DNA from: JABWBH01 sp964526695
GTDB lineage: Bacteria; Planctomycetota; Phycisphaerae; UBA1845
Reading direction: 5' to 3'
DNA length: 64,000 bases
NCBI GenBank assembly: GCA_964526695.1
Contig: CAZGJA010000089.1
Coordinates: 186,001-250,000 of the forward strand
Shown piece after piece: positions 1 to 8,698 of this stretch (its first letter is position 1; every line of letters starts with the position of its first letter). The notes below the pieces were generated by a model. That model was given only the letters and a program-made list of their open reading frames with translations. It was not told the DNA's origin and made no database searches. The position numbers and the translations under genes were made by a program.

Positions 1-2
1 AG

Positions 3-614
3 GCCGGCGTGGTCGTTCCGCCGGCGGCGTTTCTGCCGGGACTTCGGCGCATATGCACGGAGCAAAACGTGCTGCTGATCTGCGACGAGATCCAGACGGG
101 GCTGGGGCGAACCGGGCGGATGTTCGCCTGCGAGCACGAAGGCGTGGGGCCGGACGTGATGACGCTGGGCAAGGCGCTGGGGGGGGGGCTGATCCCCGTG
201 TCGGCGGTGGTGGGCCGCGACGCGGTGATGAGCGTGTTCAAGCCGGGCGAGCACGGGAGCACGTTCGGCGGCAATCCGCTGGCGGCGGCGGTGGGCCGCA
301 AGGCGATCGAGCTGCTGCGGACAACGGACCTCGTCGAGCGCGCGGCGGCGCAGGGCGAGTATTTCCGCCGCCAACTGGAGTCGCTGCGCAGCCCGATCGT
401 GCAGGAGGTTCGCGGGCGCGGGCTGCTGCTGGGCGTGGTGATCAAGCCGGAGGCGGGTCCCGCGCGACCGTTCTGCGAGGCGCTGCTGCGCGACGGACTG
501 CTGTGCAAGGACACGCAGAAGCAGGTGATTCGATTCGCCCCGCCGCTGATCATCGAGCGCACGGAGATCGACTGGGCGCTGGAGCGCATCGCGGTGGTGC
601 TGACGAAGGTGTGA
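3..614 (+). CDS. rocD: Ornithine aminotransferase-type PLP enzyme, 5' end cut by window
   Basis: This is the C-terminal part of a class-III (fold type I) PLP aminotransferase. About 204 residues are visible and the start lies before the window. The stretch CDEIQTGLGRTG followed by a LGKALGGG motif carries the aspartate that contacts the PLP ring nitrogen and the Schiff-base lysine. GEHGSTFGGNP is the usual following loop. The closest family match from motifs is ornithine aminotransferase, which converts ornithine and 2-oxoglutarate to glutamate semialdehyde and glutamate in the cytoplasm. Acetylornithine aminotransferase is the main alternative. The downstream gene is on the opposite strand, so the gene ends its transcription unit here. 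Confidence 0.82.
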   Translation, partial: AGVVVPPAAFLPGLRRICTEQNVLLICDEIQTGLGRTGRMFACEHEGVGPDVMTLGKALGGGLIPVSAVVGRDAVMSVFKPGEHGSTFGGNPLAAAVGRKAIELLRTTDLVERAAAQGEYFRRQLESLRSPIVQEVRGRGLLLGVVIKPEAGPARPFCEALLRDGLLCKDTQKQVIRFAPPLIIERTEIDWALERIAVVLTKV

Positions 615-958
615 AAGCGCCCGGCGATCGCGCGAGTTCGGCGGATCGAACCCCAGAGGGCCTGGCGCGCTCGGAGGCGGACCGGGTACAGATCGAAACC
701 TGCAAGGACAGCCGCAGCGGACGGGGTCCGAATGGGGAGAGGAGCGACAGGATTTACAGGATGGACAGGATCGACTGTGCGCATAGGAAAGAGAGGTTGA
801 TCCGCAGAGGTCGCAGAGGGACGCAGAGGCGGGGAGAGCTGGGATTCGGGATTTCGGATTGGTATTTCGAACAGCGAGTAAAGCACCGACTCGGACCGTT
901 CCACCCATTGCGGAGGTTTGGAATCTGGCCGCCCAGCCACGCCTTGGCCCGCTCGTAA
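615..958. other. Intergenic stretch with short dispersed repeats, no gene seen
   Basis: No convincing gene is visible. Around 748-770 the phrases ACAGGAT TTACAGGATGG ACAGGAT form a short direct repeat. Around 799-834 the motif CGCAGAGG occurs three times. At 840-870 there is a GGATTTCGGATT-type repeat. The CGCAGAGG motif also occurs near 1199-1220 and 2522-2533, so it is dispersed here. Confidence 0.5.
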
Positions 959-1318
959 TCATGGTAGTGCCTCGCATTCGTCCACACCTTCCACCGGCGG
1001 CGAGCCGGCGCAGGAATAGCAGCAGCAATCCTCGACGGTCGTCCGGCCCGACGCGCCGTCGAAGATTGTGCCTTGAACCTCGTAAACCGCCCATCCGTCG
1101 GCCACGCCGAGACACCCGGTCAGCGCGGGCAGGAACAGGATGGACAGTGCGAGCCTCGCGGAGGACGTTGAGCTGCGAAACGCGGAATGTCGGTTATCCG
1201 CAGAGGACGCAGAGGACGCAGAATGGGCGGGTGCGGGGCATCTCGCGACACAGCGAGACACCCGTTCCGCCCGCCGCCGCGCGACGCCTGATGGATCCGG
1301 CGGTCCACTGGTACGCAT
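959..1318 (-). CDS. Putative lipoprotein with an odd N-terminal leader
   Basis: The frame encodes 119 residues. A hydrophobic stretch ending in LPALTGC at about residues 55-69 looks like a lipoprotein signal and lipobox. A short mature part with a CCCYSC cluster follows. The ATG at 1318 is preceded by a strong GGGGGAG ribosome binding site that overlaps the end of the upstream gene, so this start is chosen. It leaves about 50 residues before the signal-like segment. These include Ser/Ala-rich residues that are the translation of the dispersed CGCAGAGG repeat. No function can be assigned. It is the last of four minus-strand lipoprotein-like genes. The repeat may instead have separated the real gene from its start. 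Confidence 0.45.
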   Translation of the reverse strand: MRTSGPPDPSGVARRRAERVSRCVARCPAPAHSASSASSADNRHSAFRSSTSSARLALSILFLPALTGCLGVADGWAVYEVQGTIFDGASGRTTVEDCCCYSCAGSPPVEGVDECEALP

Positions 1319-1322
1319 GGCA

Positions 1323-2645
1323 TCACTCCCCCTCTTGAAGGCTGTACGCGTAGACCCTGTTCGTCGTGCCCAACAGCAGCCGCTCGGTTCCAGTGGTTTC
1401 GTCGGGGAGGACGGCGAAGCCGAGATCGCCGTCTGCCAGCACCTCTCGATACACGAGTTTTCCAGCGGCATCGAAGATCTGGAGTTCGGTGAGGATTTCC
1501 TGAGCGCCGGCGAAGTAACCGCCGGCCCAGTAAAGTTTGCCGATTACAGCAAAGTACGGATCAGCGTCCGACTTCAAGACGACAGAAGTGCCCCCTGAAG
1601 GTCCCCGCCATTCCGGCCCCATATCAAAAGCAAAGACCTGCGTTCCCTCAAGGTCGATGATTTCGGTGGCGAAATAGCGATCAAATAAGAGATGCTCGGC
1701 TCGCTCGGAAGTGGAGAAGCGAACCGGCTGCGGGCTTTCGTAAGATTCGGGTAATGCGCGTTCGAACCGGAGCTCTCCCGCCATGTCGTACGCTTTCATG
1801 CGATCGTCGCGATCGATGGCCAGCAATTCGAGCTGTTGATCGTGGTCCGCGTCGGCGATGAACACGTCGTAAAAGTCCTCACTATCGATCTGCGTAACCG
1901 TCCATAGGGTCTGGCCGGAGATATCCACGAGGCCGAAGCCTGACGCCCATTCGACGGCAATCTCCATCTGCCCGTCGCCATCGACGTCGCCGAAGTTGGC
2001 GGGCGACTCGTTCGCGAGAGCATAGCCGTCTCTCGTCCACGAGACCTTGCCGGCGCCATCGCGGAGAACGAGAATCGGCCTGCGAATATCGTTCACCCAC
2101 TCTCCCTGCTCGGCCACGTACTTCGGTCTGGAGTGGGGCGCCGACGGAATGATCCGATGGTTTTCGCCCTGATCCGACATCGCCACGGTCTGCAACTCGC
2201 TGAACGTCGAGCTAACGATGGCCGCGCCCTTGCGGCCCGCGATGGCGATCTCCCGGCCCGGCGCGAGGTCGAATTCTCCCACTCGGATATCCGAGACGCT
2301 TCCGACCGCCTCGCCTTCCCAGATCAGCGTCCGCACCAGGCCGATGTCGTTGTGTGCGACGTGCAGCTGGTACTCAGGCGGCACCGGCCATTCGGTCCAG
2401 AGGAATGGAATGACGAGGCAGCCGGCCGACGCGAGTGGAAGCAGCACGCCCAGGAGAAACAGGGTCGTGGAGATCTTTGCACGGTTCGGGCGAGGTGTTT
2501 TCTTCGCATGGAACGCAGCGGACGCAGAGGACTCGGGTTTGCTAACCCGCGCGAGACATCGCGGGACACGGTCGGGTGCCGGGAACTGCGCCTCGACCGT
2601 CTGAACACAGGCATTGGGCAATCTGGCGAACGATGCAATGAACAT
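1323..2645 (-). CDS. Putative lipoprotein with FG-GAP/VCBS-like calcium loops (paralogue B)
   Basis: The 440-residue product is a paralogue of the gene at 2681-4153. A hydrophobic segment ending in SAGC at about residue 76 resembles a lipoprotein signal. The mature part has beta-propeller-like repeats with acidic loops, such as FGDVDGDG and FIADADHD, typical of FG-GAP/VCBS domains that bind calcium. The C-terminal half, from EIIDLEGTQVFAFD to TTGTERLLLGTTN, matches the neighbour closely. The ATG at 2645 has a GGAG motif about nine bases upstream and the paralogue begins with a similar MF[IV]A sequence, which supports the start. The leader before the signal includes a repeat-derived Ser/Ala stretch. 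It is probably exported to the outer membrane or periplasm. The specific role is unknown. Confidence 0.65.
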   Translation of the reverse strand: MFIASFARLPNACVQTVEAQFPAPDRVPRCLARVSKPESSASAAFHAKKTPRPNRAKISTTLFLLGVLLPLASAGCLVIPFLWTEWPVPPEYQLHVAHNDIGLVRTLIWEGEAVGSVSDIRVGEFDLAPGREIAIAGRKGAAIVSSTFSELQTVAMSDQGENHRIIPSAPHSRPKYVAEQGEWVNDIRRPILVLRDGAGKVSWTRDGYALANESPANFGDVDGDGQMEIAVEWASGFGLVDISGQTLWTVTQIDSEDFYDVFIADADHDQQLELLAIDRDDRMKAYDMAGELRFERALPESYESPQPVRFSTSERAEHLLFDRYFATEIIDLEGTQVFAFDMGPEWRGPSGGTSVVLKSDADPYFAVIGKLYWAGGYFAGAQEILTELQIFDAAGKLVYREVLADGDLGFAVLPDETTGTERLLLGTTNRVYAYSLQEGE

Positions 2646-2680
2646 GACGGAATCTCCACCGGGACTGTAAGAGGAATGGC

Positions 2681-4153
2681 TCATTCCTGGGGCTGAAGCG
2701 CATACGAATAGACCTTGTTCGTCGTGCCGATGAGGAGTCGCTCGGTGCCGGTGGATTCGTCTTGGAGGACGGCCAGGCCCAGGTCCCCCTCCTCCAGCAC
2801 CTCGCTGTACACGCGCGTGCCCGTGGCGTCGAAGATCTGCAGTTCCGTACGAACTTCCTGGAAGCCCACAAAGTATCCGCCTTGCCAGTGGATCTCGCCC
2901 ACGACAGCGAAGTAGGGACCCCGATCCGCTGCGAAACGTATGGAGGATCCCTTGTTGGGATAGTCCGGCAGCAACACGTCTTCGAACGCAAACACCGTCG
3001 TCCCCTCGAGGTCCACGATTTCCGCGGGATCGTAGTAGTAATTCAGCAGCAGGTGGATCGGGCCGTCGGATGTCGGGAAACGCACCGGCCACGGCCAGAC
3101 GTCCAGCTTTGAGAGTATCCGCGTCGCGATCTTCTCACCCGTCGCGTCGTAGGCCGTAAGTTGATCCTCCGGAGTCAGGGCGATGACGTCGAGGTCCGCA
3201 TCGCCATCCGCATCGGCGATGAGCGTGTAGAAGGCATCCGGACTGTCGGTGCGCCACAGCGAATGCCCGTCCTGATCCAGAATTTCCACGACGCCTTCGC
3301 GCGGCGCAATGAACTCTGGATTCCCGTCACCATCGAGATCCCCAAATCGACCTTCGGGATCTCCGCTGCCGATGGCCGGACCCTCGCGGGCGACCTCGTC
3401 ATCCGTGTTGACTTCCCACCGCAATCGACCCTCCGCAGTTCGAAGCACTTGCCAGCCGTCGAAGTTAACGGAGAAGTATTCCGGTCTGGAGTTCGCGCGG
3501 CCGGGCACGATCCATTGGCGGTCGCCGTCGGAGAGGCCGTCATTCGGGAACGCGACGGAGCTTACGGCCGTCAGGTCGCGTGTCAGGATGACCGCCCCGT
3601 CGCGCCCGGCGATGGCGATCTCCTTGCCCGGCGACAGATCGAGCTCGGCCACCTTGAGGTCCGACACCTTACCCACGGTTTCGCCTTGCCAGAGGATGGT
3701 TTTCTGCAGGCCCAGATCGTCCTGTGCGACGTGCAGTTGGAGCTCGGGCGGCACGGGGAGTTCAGTGAAGAGTAACGGGGTGAGGCAGCCAGGAAGCATG
3801 GGGCAGAGCGCTATGCAGAGCATCTGAAGGAGGATCCGGGAGAGTATTACTTTCGATCTGTGCCGGTGAACTGGTTTCACCGTAGAGAGCGCGCATGGCG
3901 CAAACGTTCCTTGGGAACCACGGTTTCTCCTGGGGCAACGGTGCCGGGCGCCGGCGAAGCACAGCATGACAAACGCCATCGGCAGCGGGAGGTCGTAGCC
4001 GCAGAGGGCGATGTGCGGAGAGTCGCAGGCATCGCAGGACGGGAGAGGCGGATCGGTTGCGGTTGCGGAGTATTGCGGTGTTGATGAACTGCCGGATTCG
4101 GGAGTACGAGCGGATTGCAATGGATCGAGGTCGGCGGTGAATGCGACGAACAT
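2681..4153 (-). CDS. Putative lipoprotein with FG-GAP/VCBS-like calcium loops (paralogue A)
   Basis: The 490-residue product is a tandem paralogue of the next gene, 35 bases downstream on the same strand. A signal-like hydrophobic segment ends in MLPGC at about residue 118. The mature region has acidic FGDLDGDGNPEF and LIADADGDADLD loops, the calcium-binding signature of FG-GAP/VCBS repeats, and the shared TTGTERLLIGTTN C-terminus. The ATG at 4153 has an ideal AAAGGAG site eight bases upstream. An alternative is the GTG that would give a compact signal VKPVHRHRSKVILSR, but it lacks a clear ribosome binding site. An exported surface or periplasmic role is inferred. The ligand is unknown. Confidence 0.65.
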   Translation of the reverse strand: MFVAFTADLDPLQSARTPESGSSSTPQYSATATDPPLPSCDACDSPHIALCGYDLPLPMAFVMLCFAGARHRCPRRNRGSQGTFAPCALSTVKPVHRHRSKVILSRILLQMLCIALCPMLPGCLTPLLFTELPVPPELQLHVAQDDLGLQKTILWQGETVGKVSDLKVAELDLSPGKEIAIAGRDGAVILTRDLTAVSSVAFPNDGLSDGDRQWIVPGRANSRPEYFSVNFDGWQVLRTAEGRLRWEVNTDDEVAREGPAIGSGDPEGRFGDLDGDGNPEFIAPREGVVEILDQDGHSLWRTDSPDAFYTLIADADGDADLDVIALTPEDQLTAYDATGEKIATRILSKLDVWPWPVRFPTSDGPIHLLLNYYYDPAEIVDLEGTTVFAFEDVLLPDYPNKGSSIRFAADRGPYFAVVGEIHWQGGYFVGFQEVRTELQIFDATGTRVYSEVLEEGDLGLAVLQDESTGTERLLIGTTNKVYSYALQPQE

Positions 4154-4211
4154 GGCAAAACTCCTTTGGGGCATGAACGAACGGCACAAGCAGCGTCGGA
4201 CGAGCCACCGC

Positions 4212-4739
4212 CTACGCCGCGAGGCTCACGTCGACGTACACCCTCTGCGGCTCATGCGTCAGAAAGACGACGACGGGTTGCTTGCTCATGGACTGCGCGC
4301 ACTGGCCGAGGGCGAAGTAGGAAACGACGATCGCGCGTTCGCCCGTTTCATTCGTGAACGCCTCCGCGGAAAGGTGCCCGCCACCTTCCCCGAGGATCAC
4401 GCCGCGGACCAGGTATGGCTCGGCGCCGGGCACGGGATCCAGCTCTCGGTCGACAAGGGAGGCGGCGGTGGCGAGGTCGAGGGGGACGATCGCGACTTCT
4501 TCGAGCATGGCCGCGGCGGCGTCGAGCTGCGAGGGCGAGACGCGGATGACCGAGTCCTGCGGGAGCGGCTGGGTCGGCGGACCATCCGCAACCGGGTCGT
4601 ACCATTCGTCGGTGTTGGTGAATGATCGGGGGTCCGACGTGCAGAAGGGATAGACCGCGCAACCGCACATGATGAGGGCGGACAGGGGGATTCCGCGTGT
4701 CATGATCCGCCGATTGTTGTGTGTGATTCTGCGTTTCAT
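4212..4739 (-). CDS. Small lipoprotein, function unknown
   Basis: The 175-residue product starts MKRRITHNNRR, then has a short hydrophobic run and the lipobox-like IMCGC, followed by an acidic, Pro-rich mature region of about 150 residues. A second possible start is the ATG at 4703, which gives MTRGIPLSALIMCGC. Neither start has a strong ribosome binding site. It is the first gene of a minus-strand run of four lipoprotein-like genes (4739 to 959), 58 bases upstream of paralogue A, so co-transcription is plausible. No recognised domain is visible. Confidence 0.6.
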   Translation of the reverse strand: MKRRITHNNRRIMTRGIPLSALIMCGCAVYPFCTSDPRSFTNTDEWYDPVADGPPTQPLPQDSVIRVSPSQLDAAAAMLEEVAIVPLDLATAASLVDRELDPVPGAEPYLVRGVILGEGGGHLSAEAFTNETGERAIVVSYFALGQCAQSMSKQPVVVFLTHEPQRVYVDVSLAA

Positions 4740-4940
4740 CGAATCTATTCCCGGATGGCGCGCCGCCGCAACCCCTGTCGCCGCGAGGGCGGGTGCGCAA
4801 CGGCGAGTGCGGGCAGGAATCCTGAGGATATCCTCCCGCCAACCGGGTGGGAGGGGAAGGGGAAGTGGTGCGGTCAGGGCATTTGCAAGGCAATGGCGCG
4901 GGGGCGCGCCGGTGCTCATCTCGTTCCGGGCTTAGTGTAC

Positions 4941-5048
4941 TGCCTCTTTGCAACTGCAACGTATTCGAAACGGAGGGGGGCGGGCCTCTGGCCCGCCGCT
5001 GGGGGTGCGGGCCTCTGAACCGCCGGCGGGCAAGGACGCCCGCCCCCC
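4941..5048 (-). repeat. GC-rich double-hairpin element, copy 1
   Basis: On the minus strand it reads GGGGGGCGGGCGTCCTTGCC, then a hairpin of the form GCGGGCC-AGA-GGCCCGC, then CCGTTTCGA and a TTGCAG..AAGAGG tail. The same order and tail recur on the plus strand at 46760-46842. The match extends beyond the palindromes, so this is a dispersed element. This copy has an extra internal duplication. Confidence 0.7.
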
Positions 5049-5110
5049 AAGATCGAACGCCGTCATACTTGCGAAGCACTGCACTAGCAGCCCGAGGCGA
5101 AAGGGGACAC

Positions 5111-5215
5111 TCGTCATTCCCTCGGAGGCGGGAATTCAGCCCGACATTGCCGCGCTGGCGGGATTCCAGGGGTTTCCCGCTACGCCCTGGACCCCCGCCT
5201 GCGCGGGGGTGACGG
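5111..5215. repeat. dRS3-like palindrome pair
   Basis: TCATTCCCTCGGAGGCGGGA at 5114-5133 and the inverted partner CCCCCGCCTGCGCGGGGGTG at 5192-5211 bracket about 60 bases. Related pairs lie at 21426, 33111, 38650, 50131 and 54354. The core ATTCCC-N8-GGGAAT pattern resembles dRS3 elements known from Neisseria and similar repeats elsewhere. Confidence 0.65.
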
Positions 5216-5246
5216 TTGCGTTGGGCGGTCCTGTTTCTCTGCCACA

Positions 5247-5307
5247 CGCTTCCTTACGGGCGCGGTTCTGTTTCGGTAGCGCGCGCTTCCTTACAGGTGC
5301 GGCTCTG
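5247..5307. repeat. Tandem CGCTTCCTTACGG repeat
   Basis: Two copies of CGCTTCCTTAC-GG-GCGCGG-TCTG occur 35 bases apart. Two related copies lie at 45866-45937, one inverted. It is a dispersed intergenic repeat with no gene in it. Confidence 0.6.
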
Positions 5308-5333
5308 TGGGATGCGGGGGTTTTTCCTGCGTG

Positions 5334-6656
5334 TCAGGATCGCTGGCGCGTGGCCTCGGCTACTCTGCGGAGCGCGACGACGTAGGCGGCGATGCGCATG
5401 GGAAGCTTGCCCGCCTGGTGCTCGCGGAACACTTCGTTCCACGCGGCCATCATGCGCACTTCGAGCTTGGTGTTGACCTCTTCGAGCGACCAACTGAACT
5501 GCTGGAGGTTCTGCACCCACTCAAAGTAGGAGACGGTGACGCCTCCGGCGTTGACGAGAATGTCGGGGATGATCGGAATGCCGCGCTCGCGCAGGACTTC
5601 ATCGGCGCGCGGCGTGATGGGCGAATTCGCGGCCTCGATGATGAGCCTGGCCTTGACGTCGCGCGCATTGTCGCGGTCGATCACGCCGCCCAAGGCCGCG
5701 GGGATGAGGATGTCCACCGGGAGGAGAAGCAGATCGTCGTTGGAGATGGGTTGCGTCCCGGGGAAGTCCACGACGGAGCCGGTGGCCTTGACGTGCTTCA
5801 TCAGCGCCGCAATGTCCAAGCCCTGATCGCAGCGGATGCCGCCGCGAACATCGGAGACGGCCACGACGCGGGCGCCGAGCTCAGTGATGAACTTCGCGGC
5901 GAAGGAGCCGACGTTGCCGAAGCCCTGCACGGCGACGCGCGCGCCCTTGACGGGAACGCCGAACGCCTTGCAGGCTTCGCGCGTGATGATGCTCGTGCCG
6001 CGGCCCGTGGCCTCCTCGCGCCCGAGCGAACCGCCGAGACTGAGCGGCTTGCCGGTGACGATGGCCGGCGTGTAGCCGTGCTTCTTGCCGTATTCATCCA
6101 TGATCCAGGCCATGACCTGGGCATTGGTGTTAACGTCCGGCGCGGGGATGTCGCGGTACACGCCGAGGGCCATGTCGATCTTCTGGGTGAACCCGCGGGT
6201 GAGCGCCTGCAGCTCGGCGCGCGACATGATCGTCGGGTCGCAGGTGATGCCGCCCTTGGCGCCGCCGAAGGGGATGTCCACCAGCGCGGTCTTCCACGTC
6301 ATCAGCGCGGCGAGCGAGCGCACTTCACTGAGGTCCACTTCCGGGTGGAACCGCAGGCCGCCTTTGTAGGGTCCGCGCACGCCGCTGTGCTGCACGCGGT
6401 AGCCGTGGAACATCTGGAGCTTGCCGTCGTCCATGCGCACGGGGATCTGCACGATCAGCTCGCGGTAGGGGGTGATCAGCAACTGGCGGATGTCCTCTTC
6501 GAGATTCATGTGCTCGGCGGCGGCGAGGAACTGCTCGTCGGTGATGCGGTTGAAGTCGAGGTGGCCGTGAGGCTTGGGGTTCTTCTTGTTTGCGGCGGCC
6601 GGGGAGGCAGTTGACTTCTTGCGTGAAACCGGATCGAGCGTCGGCGCGTTGGGCAT
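5334..6656 (-). CDS. gdhA: Glutamate dehydrogenase
   Basis: The 440-residue product carries the full Glu/Leu/Phe/Val dehydrogenase pattern. KGGLRFHP and the GGAKGGI loop hold the substrate-binding and catalytic lysines. PAPDVNT is the following signature. AVQGFGNVGS is the Rossmann nucleotide-binding turn. It catalyses reversible oxidative deamination of glutamate to 2-oxoglutarate and ammonium in the cytoplasm. The start ATG at 6656 has TTGGAG nine bases upstream and leaves a Lys/Pro-rich N-terminus of about 30 residues before the conserved fold. A second paralogue lies at 27901-29169. Cofactor preference cannot be settled from sequence. Confidence 0.93.
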   Translation of the reverse strand: MPNAPTLDPVSRKKSTASPAAANKKNPKPHGHLDFNRITDEQFLAAAEHMNLEEDIRQLLITPYRELIVQIPVRMDDGKLQMFHGYRVQHSGVRGPYKGGLRFHPEVDLSEVRSLAALMTWKTALVDIPFGGAKGGITCDPTIMSRAELQALTRGFTQKIDMALGVYRDIPAPDVNTNAQVMAWIMDEYGKKHGYTPAIVTGKPLSLGGSLGREEATGRGTSIITREACKAFGVPVKGARVAVQGFGNVGSFAAKFITELGARVVAVSDVRGGIRCDQGLDIAALMKHVKATGSVVDFPGTQPISNDDLLLLPVDILIPAALGGVIDRDNARDVKARLIIEAANSPITPRADEVLRERGIPIIPDILVNAGGVTVSYFEWVQNLQQFSWSLEEVNTKLEVRMMAAWNEVFREHQAGKLPMRIAAYVVALRRVAEATRQRS

Positions 6657-7076
6657 GAATGGCTCCAATGTGAGGAACAGGGAAGTCCGTACTGACATCG
6701 GCGGATTCCGGAGGGCGAGCGTGCGGGCGCGGCGTATCGGACGGTGATCGGGGACGTTGGCGGTGGGCAGGCTCGTGGGCATGGGCTGATCTTGGCGCTT
6801 GCGGGGAGGGCCGGAGACGATCGGCGGAGACGACCGACACAGTTGAACTCCGCCGAGGGGCCGAAGCTCAGGATCCGCGGATGACTGAGCGCGGAAGTCG
6901 CCGGCGAACCACGGCGGATATCGGATCACGGATTTCGGATTGCACACGGATGACACGCTGCCAGGAGCTTCGCTCCACCCGTGGCTACAACCCTCGGCCC
7001 CTTCGGGGACGCCAATCCTGCCACGCACCCCGGCAACCGGAGCCAACTGGAGACTGAGTTACAGAGTTTGCTCCAG
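6657..7076. other. Intergenic region, promoter side of gdhA
   Basis: No gene is seen. The right part contains GGATATCGGATCACGGATTTCGG-type short repeats and a GGAGC-TTC-GCTCC hairpin near 6965-6977. The left part is the likely upstream region of the minus-strand glutamate dehydrogenase. Confidence 0.4.
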
Positions 7077-8423
7077 CTACAGAATAAACCGGCTCAGAGC
7101 CTCGTCCGACAGCACCGGGCCCAGCCGCTTGCGGATGTACTCCACGTCGATCGCAAACGTCGTCCCCTGCTTCTCCGGCGCCTCGAAGCTGATGTCCTCC
7201 ATCAGCCGCTCCATCACCGTCGTCAGCCGTCGCGCGCCGATGTTCTCGGTCGTCTGATTGAGGCGGTAGGCAATTGACGCCAGTTCCGCGAGAGACTCGC
7301 GCGAGTACTCCACCTTGACCGATTCCGTCGCCAGCAGGGCGATGTGCTGCTTGCACAGCGCGCTTTCCGGCTCCGTTAGAATGCGCAGGAAATCCGCCTC
7401 GTTCAGGTCGCTCAGCTCGACGCGAATCGGCAGCCGCCCCTGCAGCTCCGGCATCAGGTCGCTCGGCTTGGAACTGCTGAACGCGCCGGCCGCGACGAAC
7501 AGAATGTGGTCCGTGCTCACCGGACCATGCCGCGTGCTCACCGTCGTCCCCTCGATGATCGGCAGCAGATCGCGCTGCACGCCCTGGCGGGAGATGTCGG
7601 GCCCGTGCGACTGCCCGGGCGAGCCGAGCTTGTCGATCTCGTCAATGAAAATGATGCCCGACTGCTCCGTGCGGCTCACGGCCATTTCGGTCACTTTTTC
7701 GCGGTCGATCAGCTTGTCGCAGTGCTCCTCGAAGATCAGGCGCCGCGCCTCGCGGATGGGCAGCCGGCGGCGCTTCGACTGTGAAGGCACGATCCGCTCC
7801 AGGAAGCTTTGCACCTCCGGATCGAGCTGATCCGCTCCGCCGAACGTGGCGAACATGCCCACCGGCTGCACGCGAGATTCGACCGCCATTTCCACCGGTC
7901 GATCCTCCAGCTCGCCCGCCTGAAGCTGCGCCCGGAACTTCTCGCGGCTGCGGCTGCGGCGCTGCGCGGTCTCGCTGAGCGGATCCTCCTCCGGCGTGTC
8001 GTGCTCACCCGCGGGCATGAGCAGGTCCAGCAGCTTTTCCTCGGTGAGCCGCTCGGCCTCGGCGCGGACGACCTCCGTCTGCTCCGTGCGCACCATGTGC
8101 ACGGCGAGTTCCGTCAGGTCGCGCACCATGCTGTCCACGTCGCGTCCGTGGTAGCCGACCTCGGTGTACTTGGTGGCCTCGACCTTGATGAACGGCGCGT
8201 TCACGAGGTGCGCCAGTCGCCGCGCGATCTCGGTCTTGCCCACGCCGGTAGGACCGATCATCAGGATGTTGCTGGGGCAGATCTCCTCGCGCAGCACCTC
8301 GGGGAGCTGCTGCCGCCGCCAGCGATTGCGGATCGCCACCGCCACCGCCCGCTTGGCCGCGTCCTGCCCGATGATGTGCCGATCGAGCGCCGTGACGATT
8401 TCGCGTGGAGTGAGGTTCTGCAT
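7077..8423 (-). CDS. hslU: HslU, ATPase subunit of the HslUV protease
   Basis: The 448-residue product begins LTPREIVTALDRHIIGQ, the standard HslU opening. It has Walker A GPTGVGKT at residues 57-64, the KYTEVGYHGRDVDSMVRDL segment, Walker B IIFIDEIDKL, and the family-typical GARRL sensor near the C-terminus. In the family this AAA+ unfoldase feeds proteins to the HslV threonine peptidase in the cytoplasm. The start ATG at 8423 fits the family N-terminus but has no clear ribosome binding site. hslV normally sits beside hslU, but here the flanking genes are unrelated and the upstream gap is filled with mobile-looking repeats, so the partner must lie elsewhere. Confidence 0.95.
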   Translation of the reverse strand: MQNLTPREIVTALDRHIIGQDAAKRAVAVAIRNRWRRQQLPEVLREEICPSNILMIGPTGVGKTEIARRLAHLVNAPFIKVEATKYTEVGYHGRDVDSMVRDLTELAVHMVRTEQTEVVRAEAERLTEEKLLDLLMPAGEHDTPEEDPLSETAQRRSRSREKFRAQLQAGELEDRPVEMAVESRVQPVGMFATFGGADQLDPEVQSFLERIVPSQSKRRRLPIREARRLIFEEHCDKLIDREKVTEMAVSRTEQSGIIFIDEIDKLGSPGQSHGPDISRQGVQRDLLPIIEGTTVSTRHGPVSTDHILFVAAGAFSSSKPSDLMPELQGRLPIRVELSDLNEADFLRILTEPESALCKQHIALLATESVKVEYSRESLAELASIAYRLNQTTENIGARRLTTVMERLMEDISFEAPEKQGTTFAIDVEYIRKRLGPVLSDEALSRFIL

Positions 8424-8502
8424 CAAGGAACATGTATCGCGCCCCGCCGCGCGACGCCAGCATCCTGCCCCCCGCGCCGTGGACACAAACCCGCCAACCG
8501 GC

Positions 8503-8614
8503 GTGTGGCATGCTCTCGCCGTACTCAGCGTGAGCATGAGTCTCCCTCGGGCAGGCGTGGCTCTCCCCGCTGCGAAGCGCATGGCTACCCGCTGCGCGTG
8601 AAGCCATGCCACCC
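8503..8614. mobile_element. MITE-like element with GGGTGGCATG-type ends, copy A
   Basis: About 112 bp. The left end reads (G)TGTGGCATGCTCTCGC, followed by the hairpin partner CAGCGTGAGCATG. The right end reads GCCATGCCACCC, the inverse of GGGTGGCATGGC. Copies lie at 8622-8698 (truncated), 52898-52988 and 53064-53154 (inverted). There is no coding capacity. Terminal inverted repeats and multiple copies suggest non-autonomous mobilisation. Confidence 0.65.
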
Positions 8615-8621
8615 AACCGGA

Positions 8622-8698
8622 GGGTGGCATGCTCTCGCTGTACTCAGCGTGAGCATGGGTCTCCCTCGTGCAGGCATGGCTCTCTCCGCTGCGAACAA
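8622..8698. mobile_element. MITE-like element, truncated copy B
   Basis: It begins GGGTGGCATGCTCTCGC and is nearly identical to the first about 75 bp of copy A. It stops where the 3' end of the minus-strand gene at 8699 begins. The right terminal repeat is missing. Confidence 0.6.

Noticed and set aside
754..987. A possible 77-residue minus-strand protein
   Set aside because: It overlaps the end of the lipoprotein frame and runs through CGCAGAGG and GGATTT repeats. There is no ribosome binding site or known family.
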